DNA from: Halocafeteria seosinensis | Taxonomy: Eukaryota; Sar; Bigyra; Bicosoecida | DNA length: 64,000 bases | Direction of reading: 5' to 3' | Assembly (NCBI GenBank): GCA_001687465.1 | Contig: LVLI01000079.1 | Location: forward strand, 62,001 to 126,000 | Shown: piece after piece, positions 19,124-31,572 of the stretch | Layout of the letters: each line of letters begins with the position of its first letter | Numbering within the stretch: position 1 is the stretch's first letter | Made by a program: the position numbers and the translations under genes | The notes under the pieces: generated by a model | What the model was told of the DNA's origin: nothing | What the model saw: the letters and a program-made list of their open reading frames with translations, nothing else | The model's database searches: none

Positions 19124-21381
19124 ATGTCGTCCGCGGAAGGAGCTCAAGAAGAGAAAAATAAAGGCAACAAGGCTCTGCAGGAGCAGAGGTTCGACGAAGC
19201 CATAGCGCACTATAACAAGGTATGTGGAATGAGAACGTGGGTCAGAATGTTCGACAAATCGAAGGAAACTTTTGCACTCTCGGGAGATCGTGCTGGGTCA
19301 TTGGCGTCATGAGTGTAATTCATGTCTCCTATTGGATTTTCATGGGGTATGTGTCTTCGCTGCTGCTCGACTCGCAGGCCATTGAACTGGATCCTAGCCA
19401 GCACGTGTTCTTCAGCAATCGGTACGTGTAGAAGCGAACTTTATCACTTCTTCCTTAGGAAGATACTTGAAGCATCACTTTATTTTCGAAATCACAGATC
19501 AGCAGCATACCTATCCAAAGGGGATGCTCAGAATGCGTTCGAGGACGCGAACAAATGCGTCGAAATCCAACCGAACTGGCCAAAGGGTTACAGTCGAAAG
19601 GGGGCTGCACTCCATGCATTGGGACGATACGATGAAGCCATTACGACATATGACGAAGGGTTGAAGCAAGATCCAAACAATGACAGCTTGAAATCGGGCA
19701 AGGAAGAAGTCCTTAAAGCGAAGAATGCTCCTGCCGGTGGAATGGGCGGCATGGGAGGCATGCAAAACCCTTTCGGCCCCGACATGTTCAACAAACTCGC
19801 CCTGCACCCCAAGTATCGTGAATATTTGAATGACCCAGACTTCAAAGAGAAGCTGACAAAGTTGCAACGGGACCCAAACTCTTTTGCTTCTATGATTGGA
19901 GAAGACAACAGGATAATGGAGGTCTTGAGCTACCTCATGGGGATCCCAATGGGTGAAGGTGGCCAAGATGGAGGCGATCAAGGCCACGCCGCTGGGGCAA
20001 CTGGCGCGGCCGGTGGACAGCAATCACAACCTGAGGAGAAACCAAGTTCCAAGGAGGAAGAGTCTAAGCCGCAGAAGAAGGAAACTCCCGAAGAAAAAGA
20101 GGAGAGGGAGCGCAAAGAGAGGGCCGAAGCAAAGAAGAATGAAGGCAACCAGTATTACAAGAAGAAGGAATTCGACAAGGCCCTGGAATTGTATGATGAG
20201 GCCATGGAGATCGATCCCCATGACATTCGGTATCGTCTCAATAAGGCGGCTGTGTACACGGAACAGAAAAACTACGAAAAGGCTATTCAAGAGTGCCAAG
20301 ATGCATTGGAATATGGTAGAGAAAACAAGGCTCCGTTTGCTCACCGAGCGAAAGTAAGTACCAAGCCGAATGCTCGAGGAGCCGGACGTGGGTTTCATTG
20401 AGGTTTGGATGCAGGCGCTCGAGCGCTTAGGGAACATCTATAAGAAGAGGGAAATGTATGACGAAGCAATCCAAGCATATGAGGATAGCTTCACCGAATC
20501 TTACTCGGAGAGTGTCAATACGAAGTTGAAGGAATGCAAGCGTATCAAAAAGCGGCTTGAGGAGGAAGCCTACAGGTACGCTCTTTAACGCCATGTCGCC
20601 ATTGGTTGAAGCCTGTTACGTGATTGCTGCTTGTACTCTACATACAGAGATCCCGAGAAGGGAGAAGAAGCAAGAGAGAAAGGAAACGAGTATTTCAAGG
20701 ATGGCAAGTTCACGGAAGCGATAGAGTCCTATACAGGTACGACCGTGTGCATATGACCAGTTCGTTGCTCTTTGCTTGGCCTATTATGAACCTCATATAC
20801 GTTGTCAAGTTCAGAAGCTATCAAGCGTAATCCCGATTGTGCGAAGTACTATTATAACCGGGGAACAGCACGTACCAAGATTATGGATTTCTACAAGGCT
20901 TATGAAGATATCAACAAAGCTCTTGAAATGGACCCCAATTATGTCAAAGCATGGGCGAGGAAAGGCAATATTGAATTTGTTCAAAAGGAATACCACAAAG
21001 CCATCGATTCTTTCAAAAAGGTAAGTGCGTCACTGAATCGAGGTGCATTTAACATTAAGGAAGCCATTCATTGGTTAACACAATTTGAGGACACAGGGGC
21101 TAGAATTGGACAAGGACAACTATGAGTGCCAGGATGGGTATCAACGTACAATTATGAAGATCAACGAAAGCCAAAGTGGCGAAACGGATCAGGAGCGTGT
21201 TGCCCGTGCAGCTTCAGATCCTGAAATTCAACAGATCATGCGGGATCCGATGGTATCACAAGCATTGCAAGACATGCAAAACGATCCACAAGCCTCTCAG
21301 AGAATAATGAGTGATCCTCATATTGGTCCAAAAATTGAGAAACTGGTTGCCTCAGGTATTCTCCAAACAAAATCCCAATAG
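19124..21381 (+). CDS. STI1: Hsp70-Hsp90 organising protein (HOP/STI1)
   Basis: A cytosolic co-chaperone that bridges Hsp70 and Hsp90 through TPR domains. The ATG at 19124 opens MSSAEGAQEEKNKGNKALQ. Exons are about 19124-19219, 19379-19421, 19499-20352, 20414-20574, 20650-20735, 20817-21020 and 21098-21381, joined by GT-AG introns. Domains in order: TPR1 (through ALGRYDEAITTYDEGLKQDP), DP1 with a Gly/Met-rich loop and NPFGPDMFNKLA, a Gln/Gly/Glu/Lys linker, TPR2A (KKNEGNQYYKKKEFDKALEL), TPR2B (KGNEYFKDGKFTEAIESYT), and DP2 near the C-terminus with the repeated I-x-x-I-M-x-DP-M pattern. The architecture is complete. The stop lies 7 nt from the stop of the convergent LRR-XKR gene. Confidence 0.95.
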
Positions 21382-21388
21382 ACATAGA

Positions 21389-24300
21389 TTACACCTTGTT
21401 CGAAATATCACCGTTGAGGGCATTTCTCCCGTTCTCTTCCGTTCTCAAGGGGTTTATAACGTTCATGTCGGAATCGGAATCGCTTTGTCGCCTGACCTTC
21501 TGCCAAAACTCTTCTTTTGCTTCGCCTGATATCGTCAACCTTCTCCCACTGTGCAGCTGTAATTTTTGTAATTTACTGCTTCCGACGTCTTTCTTCTTCA
21601 TTAGGCCACAGGTCAGTATGTGGCGGCGATCTTCGTAGAACCACCGCTCCATATAGTTGTGCAGAAGCCACAAAACTATCAGTAGACTATATTTTACTCC
21701 GACAACAACTGTTGATTCGCAACGCAGCCGGATGTGACGTCAACGGGTATCGAAGAACTACTTGAGATATTCACTTACCAACAGCAGCTGAGTAAAACGC
21801 AACCATCTCATCCCTCGCCTTACTACCCCGGACAAGCGCCATTGCAGCCAAAATTCCAAAATCGAACCCAACTTGAACTGCAATATAATACCATATCGGC
21901 AACCTCCTGGTATCTTTGACCCAGTCATAAGTAATCCTTTCAGTTCCGGGAGAGACGAAAACACTGGATATAATCTCCCCCAGATGAGCCAAGTTACCAC
22001 GCCAATACCCCTGCAACAATCACTCTTAATGAGACACGGAGGATGTGGACAACGACGCACACGCGCACGCACCACAGTAAGCAGGAGCTTGGAGCCCAAA
22101 GTTATTCCAAGGAACGCAGCAATATTAAATGAGCCATTTTCATCAAGTGGAAGTGCTTCCATTGCTAGCGATATCGTCGCTATATTTGACAACACTTCCA
22201 TGGAGCGGAAAGCAGCTAAGAACACTATAGAAAACGAAAGCGTGCTGACCCACGGCTTATCAACGGCATTTCCCCTGGAAGCATGTAATAGTAGCACATG
22301 TACGTGTAATTCGCATCGAATTATTTATGGCGTAAGATCTACATACCAAGCACCAATCTTTTGCCGATCACTTTGAGTGATTGCGCCAACCTGTGTCAAA
22401 GACAGTCATAGCATTCATCGTTCTCCAACCGACCAGGAGTAAGCGTCTTACAATACTGAGGAATGAAATACCGATCGAAGAGAGCAAGATCACTCCTGGG
22501 TCCTCTGAGTCCAATGCCACAAATGACTGCAGAAGAACTTGGGGTGCTGCCTCAAGAAGCGCTTCCATTAGTTTCAACCGCTGGATGGACTGCAATACTA
22601 AAATATCTTTTTGTGTAACTAGCAGATCAGGCAACGCAGAATCATACGACGAGCTTACCGCTAGGCCCTGCATAGGCTGCGATGTATCAATCATGATGGT
22701 TGCCGAGGGAACCTGAGTAACGCAATCGTAAAAGACAAATCAGTATTCAGGTAGTTTAGACATTGGAGACTTACCTGTCCTCGTACCACAAAGTTGAACG
22801 CGTCCAGGACAATGGAAAGGGAAAATGGATGCAAAACGCTGGCCATTATTCGTCCATCGGCACAAAGAGAGTAAGAAACGTAGATAACCGCCAAAGCTAC
22901 TACCGCGAGAAGGAACAGAAATGTCTCCCATTGCCCTGCGGCGGCAAGTTGGCCCAACACCTGCAATCATTCGACACAAAGTTTGAACCCGAAGAACACA
23001 TTCTACAATAGCGTTTTGGGGTCCTACCACCAGATCCAGGAAATAATCGATCAGGTTAACTACGGCAGAACCGACGGCAATCATTTTTGGTATTGAACAG
23101 CCCGCAGGCACTAGCATTTTGTAGCAGCCTGCGATGAAAGAAATGTTAGCAAAATGCAAAGTTGTCTTCAAAACACCATCGATAGTAGTCCCCACCATGA
23201 AGTTGTACTCTGTTCACTTTCGAAGAAAACGACTTGTTGTGAGCTTCCTCCTCTTGTAACCTCTTCGATGTAACATCAGGCGGCGTAAACGTAAGTGAAT
23301 CCCCGTGGCTATATAAAATTTCTCCCTGTGTTCATCGGAATAACATATACACCCCGTGTTTTCGACCGACATAACGAACTAAACCTTACATCGAGTATAC
23401 ATCCTTCGTCATCCACATGTATTGTTACTACCCTTCCATCTAGAAGGATGAATTCCTCCTCTTTCGAATTAGGGAAAACCTCTTCATCTTGCCTGTCCAG
23501 GAGATGCACTATGAAAGCGATTTGAGCTATTATTTCCTCCGAGTTCGAAATCCCACTGTAGTCCACCCCTATGACACTTGTATGGTGCTTTGCTATACGG
23601 AATGCACAAGCCTCTCGAACGTATCTACCTGTACAATTGTACAACAGTGGACAAGGCACGGATGCATCCACAGCAAGCCCCCAAAATCCCATGTCTTCTT
23701 GTTTACCCACCTTCGACGCCTGAACCAGTGAGGTTCAGCTTTTGCTTTTCACCTTTAACAGCTATGCAGTACTCGGCAAGACTGAAGATCAACCTATTGC
23801 TTATGGGACACTCTGCACCAGTAATGAGGTGATCGGTATAAAGCTGATTGCGAATTATCACGAAACCGCACCTGACAAGTCCAATATCCGCACGTTCGGA
23901 CAAAATTTCAGAGCATCCAGAACCGGAGCAAGAGTGTAACTAAGCTTCATCTGATTGCCAGATAATGACAGTAAGTTCAAGGACTTATTCTTCAATAACG
24001 CCCGTGAGAACGTCTCCGTCGCTGTGATCCTGTATTACCCAGTGGACTCATTTTTTAAAATCAGTCGGTTTCACTAGGTCCGAACCTGGAAGAAAAACTT
24101 ACATTTTATTCACGACAGGATCAACATGCTTATTCTTGTCAAACGTGAACATATTTTTTCCTATATACAGGCGGGTGATAGCAGTGCGATCTTCTAACAG
24201 TCGGGATAGTTGAGATAAGCTGCAACGTAAACGATGGGAGTAAGCATGTACACTATCAAAAGAATTCGTAAAGATTTCTTACCCCGCATCACTCAAAACA

Positions 24301-25017
24301 TTATCTTCTAGGTTCAGTTGATGAATCGTCGTGTTGTTTAACAGCGCTTCTGTTAGACTTGTCGTCCCTGAGTCACCGATGCTGTTCCCTTTCAGCGACA
24401 GCATGTTGATGAACTGATTCTGTGATAATGAGGTTGCTAGCATATTCGCTCCCTCTGGTCCAATGTTGGTATCCTGCATTGAATGAAATAGCACAATTCC
24501 GTTGGTTGAATTGCTTCAACTTCAAGAGGAAGATGCGGTTGTACAGCTGGCAGCACTCTCTTTTCATACCTCTAACCTGAAGCTCCTTATCGTGGTGTTC
24601 TTCGTTAGAGTGGCGGCTATAATCTTCATGAGCCATGGTTGTGTTATATCGACTTTCTCAACGGTAAGTACACTGCAAAGGCCAGGTAGCGAAGGTATGA
24701 GCATCTGTTTTAACCACCGCGCATCGCCAAGTATGGCGTTATTTGTCTACATACCGAACTGTTTCATTCGTCTGTAACAATATGAACAACGCTGCAAGGA
24801 TCCTCCCTTTTGCAACGTCGTCTCCTTGGAGCTGATCCCCAGCAATTTTGACCTCAGTTGTCTCGCTTGCAAGTACATTCCTCAGGGTTTCCCCTACGTC
24901 TCCCTGAGTTGCTTGAGCAATTTCCCTGGCTTTCGTATGGTCTGACGCTTCCAGAGCATTGGCTGCCCTTCGAGAAACACTCACACTCCTTGATGATGCA
25001 CTTCGTCCTCTATCCAT
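21389..25017 (-). CDS. LRR domain fused to XK-related-like multi-pass membrane domain, copy A
   Basis: About ten short exons on the minus strand. Exon 1 (25017-24755) encodes a basic Ser/Arg start and a helical segment ending LLQTNETVR. Exon 2 is 24672-24577. Following exons carry ribonuclease-inhibitor-type leucine-rich repeats, for example DTNIGPEGANMLATSL, LSLKGNSIGDSGTTSLTEAL and LNLEDNVLSDAG, then LSLSGNQ and ILDLS. Next comes an ordered block (23640-23309) with VHLLDR. The C-terminal half (23200-21389) has several hydrophobic segments and the motif EALLEAAPQVLLQSF near 22560, which matches the XK-related family (xLExAPQLxLQ). It ends with a charged cytoplasmic tail. XKR proteins include caspase-activated phospholipid scramblases in animals. 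The fusion and function here are inference; no transport activity can be read from sequence. Confidence 0.65.
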
Positions 25018-26189
25018 CTTGCAGAGGCGCTAACTCCTGTAGCAAGAGGGAAGAACAACGAAAAGAGCTTGTCAGGGCTACCAGTAGGGGAGAGGGGGTT
25101 TTCTTTCGCCTCTCCCTATCACGATTCGAGACTTTCTCGAAATTGAATATTTGCAGACCCGAGTCAACAGAGGCCATGCATCCACACCTTTATATAAAAG
25201 AATCTTGTATCAACCCTGTTGACTCAAAAGCGCTACAACGCACCCTCCTGTGTCTCCTCCCTCACAGCGGGGAAGCGCCAGCAAGACGGAGCCGCAATTC
25301 AGCCGGCACGGCACCCCCGGAGAAAGCCGTCGGCAACAGAGAAACGCCGACTAAATTCCAAATTCTTGCAGAAGTCTTTTTCTCTGAAGATATGTATACA
25401 TACGACATGTATCTGTGCATTTTCTCTTCTGGTCGTGTGTAAGTAAAACTGAAAGCCAATGTGACTCGACACACCCGGCCAAGTTTATGTGCCGGCAAAT
25501 GCGACCCAGGCTGCCTTGCCGCTGGTGACAAACTTCACATGTACTGTAGTCGGGAGGAGAAAGTTTCTCCGAGAAACACCACAGCATTTTCTCCATCGAG
25601 CTATAGAGTAGCCTCATCATGAGCGATGGAAAGCTCATGACGTCTACAGACAGCCACCCTTATCAAGTATACAACGCCTCGCCGAGAAGGCAGCCGGTGA
25701 AAGCGGTAAACTGAACTTCCTACCGAGATTCGATCGTAAAGCTCAACGTACACAATGTTGTAGTAAGCAGTTGAACACCTTCATGTGAACATTTAATTTT
25801 TCGTGGTAACTATGTCGTTTGAAACCAAAGAAGAAGCCGGCATTTATTGTACTGCACATTTCGCTCTCCCTCAGAGTTCGCAACAGCGAACACTCGCAGA
25901 ATGCCGAGGTACACGGTCTGTGGATCATGGGCCTATCCTCTACCCAAAGACCAACGAATGTATGTCAAAAACCCATCAGGTAAGCATGCGCTTACTGTTT
26001 CCAGTGAATACGCTCTTCACTCATCGCCAAACAATACTCAAGACGTTTCCTTCGATGACAGTTCAAGGTAAGTTTTCTTCGGTAGTACAGATATATTAGA
26101 CAGTTAAACCTACATGAAAGCTCTCTAGAGCGTAAACTGGATGGCAAGACACTCCAGCAATGCTCGACTGTTTGACCCTCTTAATTGCG
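25018..26189. other. Intergenic stretch between the two LRR-XKR genes
   Basis: Several short ORFs overlap on both strands, none with a recognised domain or consistent exon structure. The part near 25018-25150 is the upstream region of copy A. I see no confident gene. Confidence 0.4.
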
Positions 26190-29100
26190 TCATATTATGT
26201 CGTCCAGTTCCGAGTCTTTTTCCTTCCTTTCGCCACTCCTATTGGCATTCTCCGAAGGTGGAGATGGCGACTGTGATTCTGCGGAACTGTCCGTGACGAT
26301 TTTGAACCAATTTCCGGTAGAAGGCCTTAACTCTTTTGACGGATTGGTCTTCTTGAAAGTAAAATCGTCCAATTCTCTTCCCCGGTAAGGCTTCTTCTTA
26401 AGGATTCCGCAGGTCAGTATGTGTCGCCGATCGGTGTAAATCAGTCCCGAGCAATAGTTGTGCATTAGCCATAGTAAGATAACAACGGCATACTTCCCAC
26501 ATACAACGCCTGTTACGCCCAGTCGATGTACACACTATCTAGGACAGCATTATTAGAGCTTTAAGAGAACTCCACGTACCTATGGCTCCAAAGTATAAGC
26601 GATCATCAATGGACACTCCTTCAAAGACTCGTAGCAGGGCTAAAATGCTTGAGTCGTAGACAATTTGCACAGAAATGTAAAACCACACATTCAACCTCTG
26701 AACATTCTTCACCCAATCGTATCTGCAGGAGGATTCTCGATCTCAGAATTATTAAAATCCCTGATCGTTGAGTGCGTTCTTACGTGATTCTCTCCGTGCC
26801 CGGACTGATGAAAACAGAGGAAAATACTTCGCCAAACTGAGACACATTCCCTTTCCCTGAAACCATCAAAGAATGAACGGAAAATATCGACTATGATGAA
26901 TCTACCTGATGGTCGCCGACAGCTTACAGTAGATCTGCACCGCATAAATCCAAAGGATATTGCGCTACTTGATAATGACTATCCCCACGAAGCTAACTTA
27001 CAATTATCAGCACCAGCTTACTGCCCAGGACCATGGCGACAGTGATAGGCGGTGGAAATGGAAAGAAATTCAAAGCAAGCGAAACCGTAGCTATGTTGGA
27101 AAGGACTTCCAATGTGCGGAAGGCCGCAAAAAGAAATATCGAATAAGACAACGTGCTGACCCATGTCTTCTCCACAGAATTGCTCCACTGTAGCCGCACC
27201 TCATTACGCTTGTAGGAGCTAGCGTCAACGTAATTTCTTGAATGGCCTGCTTACCGCAGTGATCTTCTGTCTATCACTCTGAGTAGCTGCCCCGATTACT
27301 GAAGCGAAAGACAAAGCAATAGAGAGAACTAGAGCCACGGTAATTCCGCTCCGCAGTACAATAAATGTTTGGAAAAGTATTTGAGGAGATGCTTCCAACA
27401 AAGCTTGTAATAGTTTCAGTCTTTGAATTGCCTGTATCAAATTTCTTGTGTCAAGAAAACGGTATCCGGTTGGATAATTGTACACTTACAGCCAAGCCTT
27501 GCATCGGTTGCGAATTCATCAAAACGATAGTAGAGTTAGGTTTCTTTCCCTTAAAAACAAAATAGTAAGCATCCAGCAAGAGCGAAAATCCAAAAATGTG
27601 TAGAAATGCTGCGAAGCGCCTGCCATCTCCTAGCAAAGAGTAGCAAGTGTAAAGAATTGCCCATAACAGTCCTGCATAGAAACGTACACCGAATATAGGA
27701 ACTGTTCTACCAAATACCATGGAACAGGACAAACCTCCGAGCGCAATCCAAAACGCGGACCAGTCTTTCGCTAGTCCAAGTTGAGCCAATACCTGGAAGG
27801 AAAGCCTACCACGATACAAATCGACCTATAGTGAGGTAAGCTCAAACAGACTTACTGCAATATCCAAACTGAAATCAACAAGATTCATCAACGACATAGC
27901 TGTAGCCATCAGTTTTTGAACTGGACTTGTATGCATCGTGTACGTCCCTGCAGGACACCAAGAGGTAAGTATAGATAAAAGACTCTATGTTCCCGCATGA
28001 CCAACCTGTCAGTTTCAATCGGGTGGTCTTGGAAGAATAGGACACGTTTGGACCTTCTTCCTTATTTATCAGAGTAGAGGGAGGAGGCATTGGAAATTCC
28101 AGAAAATCTCCATGCGTGTACTCTACTTTTCCGGTTTGTATCTGTCCGTTTCTATTATTATATAATGTCACGCTTCGGCCATCAACAAGCACAAATTTTT
28201 CCTTCGCCGAATGAGGAAAAACCTGGCCATGCGGGCGGTTCATCAGGTGGACGAGTAAAGCAAGCTGCCCCATGTTTTCATCCGAATTAGCAACTCCCCG
28301 GTAAGAAACACCCTTCAATGAAACGTCGTGTGACATGACTCGGAGAGCAGCTACTTCCCTCATGGATCTTGCTGCAATTGCAAATGAGAACAGCATTGAA
28401 CTCCCGTGACGTCGTCTTCTACTCTATTACATACCATCTGCTCCTGAATTCGTTAAGTCAATCGTTCTTCTCGTGTTCTTCGTTGCAACGCAGAATTCGG
28501 CGATTGTTAAAAATACACGGTTGGTGAATTTACAACCTGAACAACCTCCCAATTGTATGAGAAACACCGGCCTTTTGTCGGCTCTTGATAATCCCAACTT
28601 ACCTCGGAGCCCTAAATACCGAAGACTCTCGTTGAATTTTAAAGAATCGAAGAACGGAGCTATTGAAAATCTGGAACAATCGAGTGGAACTCTTACACCA
28701 TGAAGTTCGCTATGGGTGTTGACTCTAAAATGCCTTACTTTATAAGAGGCTTATTCATACTCAAATCCAAGACTCGAAGTCTACTGTTTTGCTTAAGTGC
28801 CCTTCCTAAAATGTCACTCATGCGCAGCCTGCAAAGCAGTAGATGTCTGTGAACTCGACAGAACTTAAAGTGATACAAAGCACAATCGCTAGCTCACATT
28901 TGCTTTGCTTCAGAGTCATAGAATTTCTCCTTGCCAAAAGCAAAGTCGTTATAACCGATGTACAGTTCTTCAACTACAGAGGAAGCCAGACCATTTGCTA
29001 GATTAATCATTCTGGTGAGGCATTGCACAATTGCACAATCGCGCATGAGTTAATGTAGAAGTGCGGTATTATTCTCTCATTCGAAACTTACCCGGTATCG

Positions 29101-29775
29101 GTAAATCCGTTCTCCTCCAACGTTATCCTCGATACTTTTTTGTTTTCTGCCATGAACCCTTGAATATGCTCCGTCCCACCATTCCCCAAAGGATTTCCGG
29201 AGATTGTTACGTCAGTGATGGTCTTATTCCTTTTCAGTGAATTCGTCAGCAGAGCTAAGCTATTGTCATTCAGGTTAGCGTTCTGTAGCCAAAGGTCAGC
29301 CCTTATAAAAACCACTATGTACAACGCAGCACGAACTCAGTAACTACCATACTTTGAGCACGAGCGTATGTATGGTAGTGTTGAACGAAATCGCCGCTGC
29401 CAGTACTTTCAGTACCCATTCATCAACTAGATCAACACCATTCACTTCCAAGAATCTGGATACCAACAAGACAACAATTGTACTTGTACACTACGGCTCC
29501 GCGCTTGCACTCAGCGGAAGTCATGAGACTTACTCGACAGAAATATTAACTTGCAGTAGTACGAAGAGTGCTCCCAGCAGTTTGAGATCCGCAGCACTTT
29601 CGTCTTTTAAACCTCCCCTTTCATCTATCACAACCGACCTACTCGTATCGGCTATTATCCCGGCGAGGACGTCCCCAAAGTGACCGGAGGCGGCAGTTGC
29701 TAATTCCCTCGCGAGATTGATGTCACGAGGGGCTAAACTGGAGCGTGACTGTCGACTTCCTCGCTTCTGTGACAT
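26190..29775 (-). CDS. LRR domain fused to XK-related-like multi-pass membrane domain, copy B
   Basis: A paralogue of the neighbouring gene with the same orientation and order. Exon 1 (29775 to about 29535) parallels copy A, ending LLGALFVLLQVN against LAALFILLQTN. LRR exons follow, including NANLNDNSLALLTNSLKRN and ITDVTISGNPLGNGGTEHI. The conserved middle block (28396 to about 28020) contains VHLMNRPHGQVFP, matching VHLLDRQDEEVFP in copy A. Membrane exons (27819-26710) hold the XKR-like motif QALLEASPQILFQTF near 27390 and the shared SQPMQGLAVS. The last exon (ending 26190) contains the TDRRHILTCG segment also present in copy A (EDRRHILTCG), then a Ser/Glu tail. The copies are clearly diverged, so the duplication is not recent. 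Confidence 0.65.
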
Positions 29776-30619
29776 TGTATCCCTGCAAACCCAAGCGGCA
29801 ACAACAGAAGAAAAAGTGTCGGCCAGGTTGGCGGCACTCGCCCCACTCAGGACGCCTGTCGCAAACCGATCCCCCTTTTTTTTGGCTTGAATGCTTTCTC
29901 AAGAGTCACACGGCACACTCTAAACGATGCCAAGGGAAGCTTGTAGTGGTATCGTCCGTGCCTGTCTGTTCAACACTCTATCGAGTGATTCACACCCCTG
30001 CTTCCTCCCTTCAAGTTGCAAGGCTCAGTCGCGCCGTTAGCAAGATGACTTACGTTGTCGCTAACTCTGTCGCAAACAGACGCAAATACCAGCTTGCCGT
30101 GCGGTACTTGATGATTTGAGCCGTATCAGTGCATTAGACAAAAAAAAACAATAAGAGACACCGAAGACTAATAAGTTGCTCGAGGCCTGTGAGGCTCCAG
30201 ATATCCGAGCTACCCAGCAGTCGCCCTGCGACCTGGTGTTCCAACGGTTCGAACCATGAGCCTGTCGACTCAGTGTCCAGTCGGTGTCGGTTGGTTGGTA
30301 AGAAAATTGAATGCCACTGGCTCGCAGCTGCGACGGTACGCATGAATGGAACCACGTCGGGATGCAATGTACATTATTAATGTATGAAGGTGGAACACTA
30401 CCCACGATTTTTTGAATGAAGCTACGTCGCGGGAACGCAAGTTAGCCTCGTGCAACAGGCGGAGGGATAGTCTCAAACCTTTTGGATAAATTCGTCGCAT
30501 TGCGTTCTTTCTAAGTCCAACAAATCAGAACTCCTTATGTCACAACACCGAAGCATCCCAGGCCAATGCATCATCGCTGGCGCAGAGTTTCCGCCGCAAA
30601 AAGAACTTGGGAAGTGTCG
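29776..30619. other. Intergenic stretch without a supported gene
   Basis: It contains a T run (29875-29882), an A run (30139-30146) and overlapping ORFs on both strands around 30060-30500 without known domains. A tRNA-like GGTTCGAACC near 30244 does not fold into a tRNA. Confidence 0.4.
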
Positions 30620-31474
30620 TCATACTGGCAACTTTGACAGACGCATAATAACAATCATCATTTCAACAAACAGTGATATGACCAAAAACGTAACGGCTAA
30701 AATAAGACGTTGCTCTTCACTGTATTGAAGGAACATACCCAAATAGTACCCGGCTCCTGCTGCGGCAAACATTCCAAAGAATAAGCTGCTTCCTATCGAT
30801 AGCTGCTGCTGCATGCCGGCGAAACTGTCTCTTTCTTTTGCTCTTTCTTCATCCTTTCGAAGGTTTTCCACCATTTTGTCGTACACTCGCGCCTCTTCCT
30901 GTGCTCTTAGGCGTTGGATCCGCTTTCCGTAACTTGCATCCTGAGGCGACGCTGGTTCTGCGGTCTCCGGCTCTCGAGAAGTAGGTTTGACCACCTGGTT
31001 CCTGAATGAGTCAAAACCTTCGCACTTAACATATTTCGTGCATTTCCATACAAATGAGTCCATCTTCTTGTGTAGGTCAGGGAAGTCCCGGCAATACTTG
31101 AGGAGCTGCTTCACCGAGCTTACCGACATGGCCATGAATTCCTGTTGCTGCAAAGGCGGGCACCAGCACACCATGTACGAATGAAAGCATATCTACCGTC
31201 ATACAAGCACAACAGGGAGCGTCTTCTTTCGCACACTTACCCTGTCTGCATGCTTGCTGCCATATGGCGTTCTCGAGACTCCTTGTTCATTGTCCACCAC
31301 TGCTTCCAATAACTCATGCACTACAGCATTTCGCTCATCATACGCTTTCTGTGTAATTGTGCGAAGGTGATCCACAAAGTCATTCGTGGTCCCTGTTTCA
31401 TGCTGCTTTTGGTGTTGAATGGCTTGTCGTAAGCGCTGGAGATCTACCTGGAGGAGCAGATTTCCACTTTTCAT
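30620..31474 (-). CDS. Vma12/TMEM199-like V-ATPase assembly factor
   Basis: An ER-resident factor for assembly of the V-ATPase Vo sector in yeast (Vma12) and animals (TMEM199). Two exons: 31474 to about 31241 (start ATG 31474 chosen; an earlier in-frame possibility lies at 31552), and about 31154-30620. The second exon carries the family hallmarks: a helix VYDKMVENLRKDEERAKERD, then QLSIGSSLFFGMFAAAGAGYY (first membrane helix), then LILAVTFLVISLFVEMMIVI (second membrane helix with the acidic residue typical of the family). The N-terminal half is helical. It diverges from the SDR-SCP2 gene with only 98 bp between ATGs. Confidence 0.75.
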
Positions 31475-31572
31475 GATATTGTCACATACATAGACGCCCC
31501 TTCTGTATATATCACACACATTGAGCGAATATATAGCGCGGGGACTAGACAATCATTGTGCATATCGAAAGA
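31475..31572. promoter_or_regulatory. Compact bidirectional upstream region
   Basis: 98 bp separate the chosen ATG of the Vma12-like gene (minus) from the ATG of the SDR-SCP2 gene (plus). It holds a TATATAT-like segment near 31500-31535. Both promoters must fit here or extend into the opposite gene. Confidence 0.45.

Noticed and set aside
24858-25442. Plus-strand 194-codon ORF overlapping the start of LRR-XKR copy A
   Set aside because: Its first part is antisense to exon 1 of copy A, and the rest has no domain or supporting structure.
30190-30260. tRNA or permuted tRNA suggested by GGTTCGAACC and a GCTC/GAGC D-arm-like segment
   Set aside because: Bases flanking the T-loop-like core cannot form a 5-bp T stem on either strand, and no anticodon stem pairs after the D-arm-like part.
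30061-30405. Minus-strand 114-codon ORF between the LRR-XKR and Vma12-like genes
   Set aside because: Overlaps another ORF on the same strand in a different frame, has no domain, and its composition looks like translated non-coding DNA.
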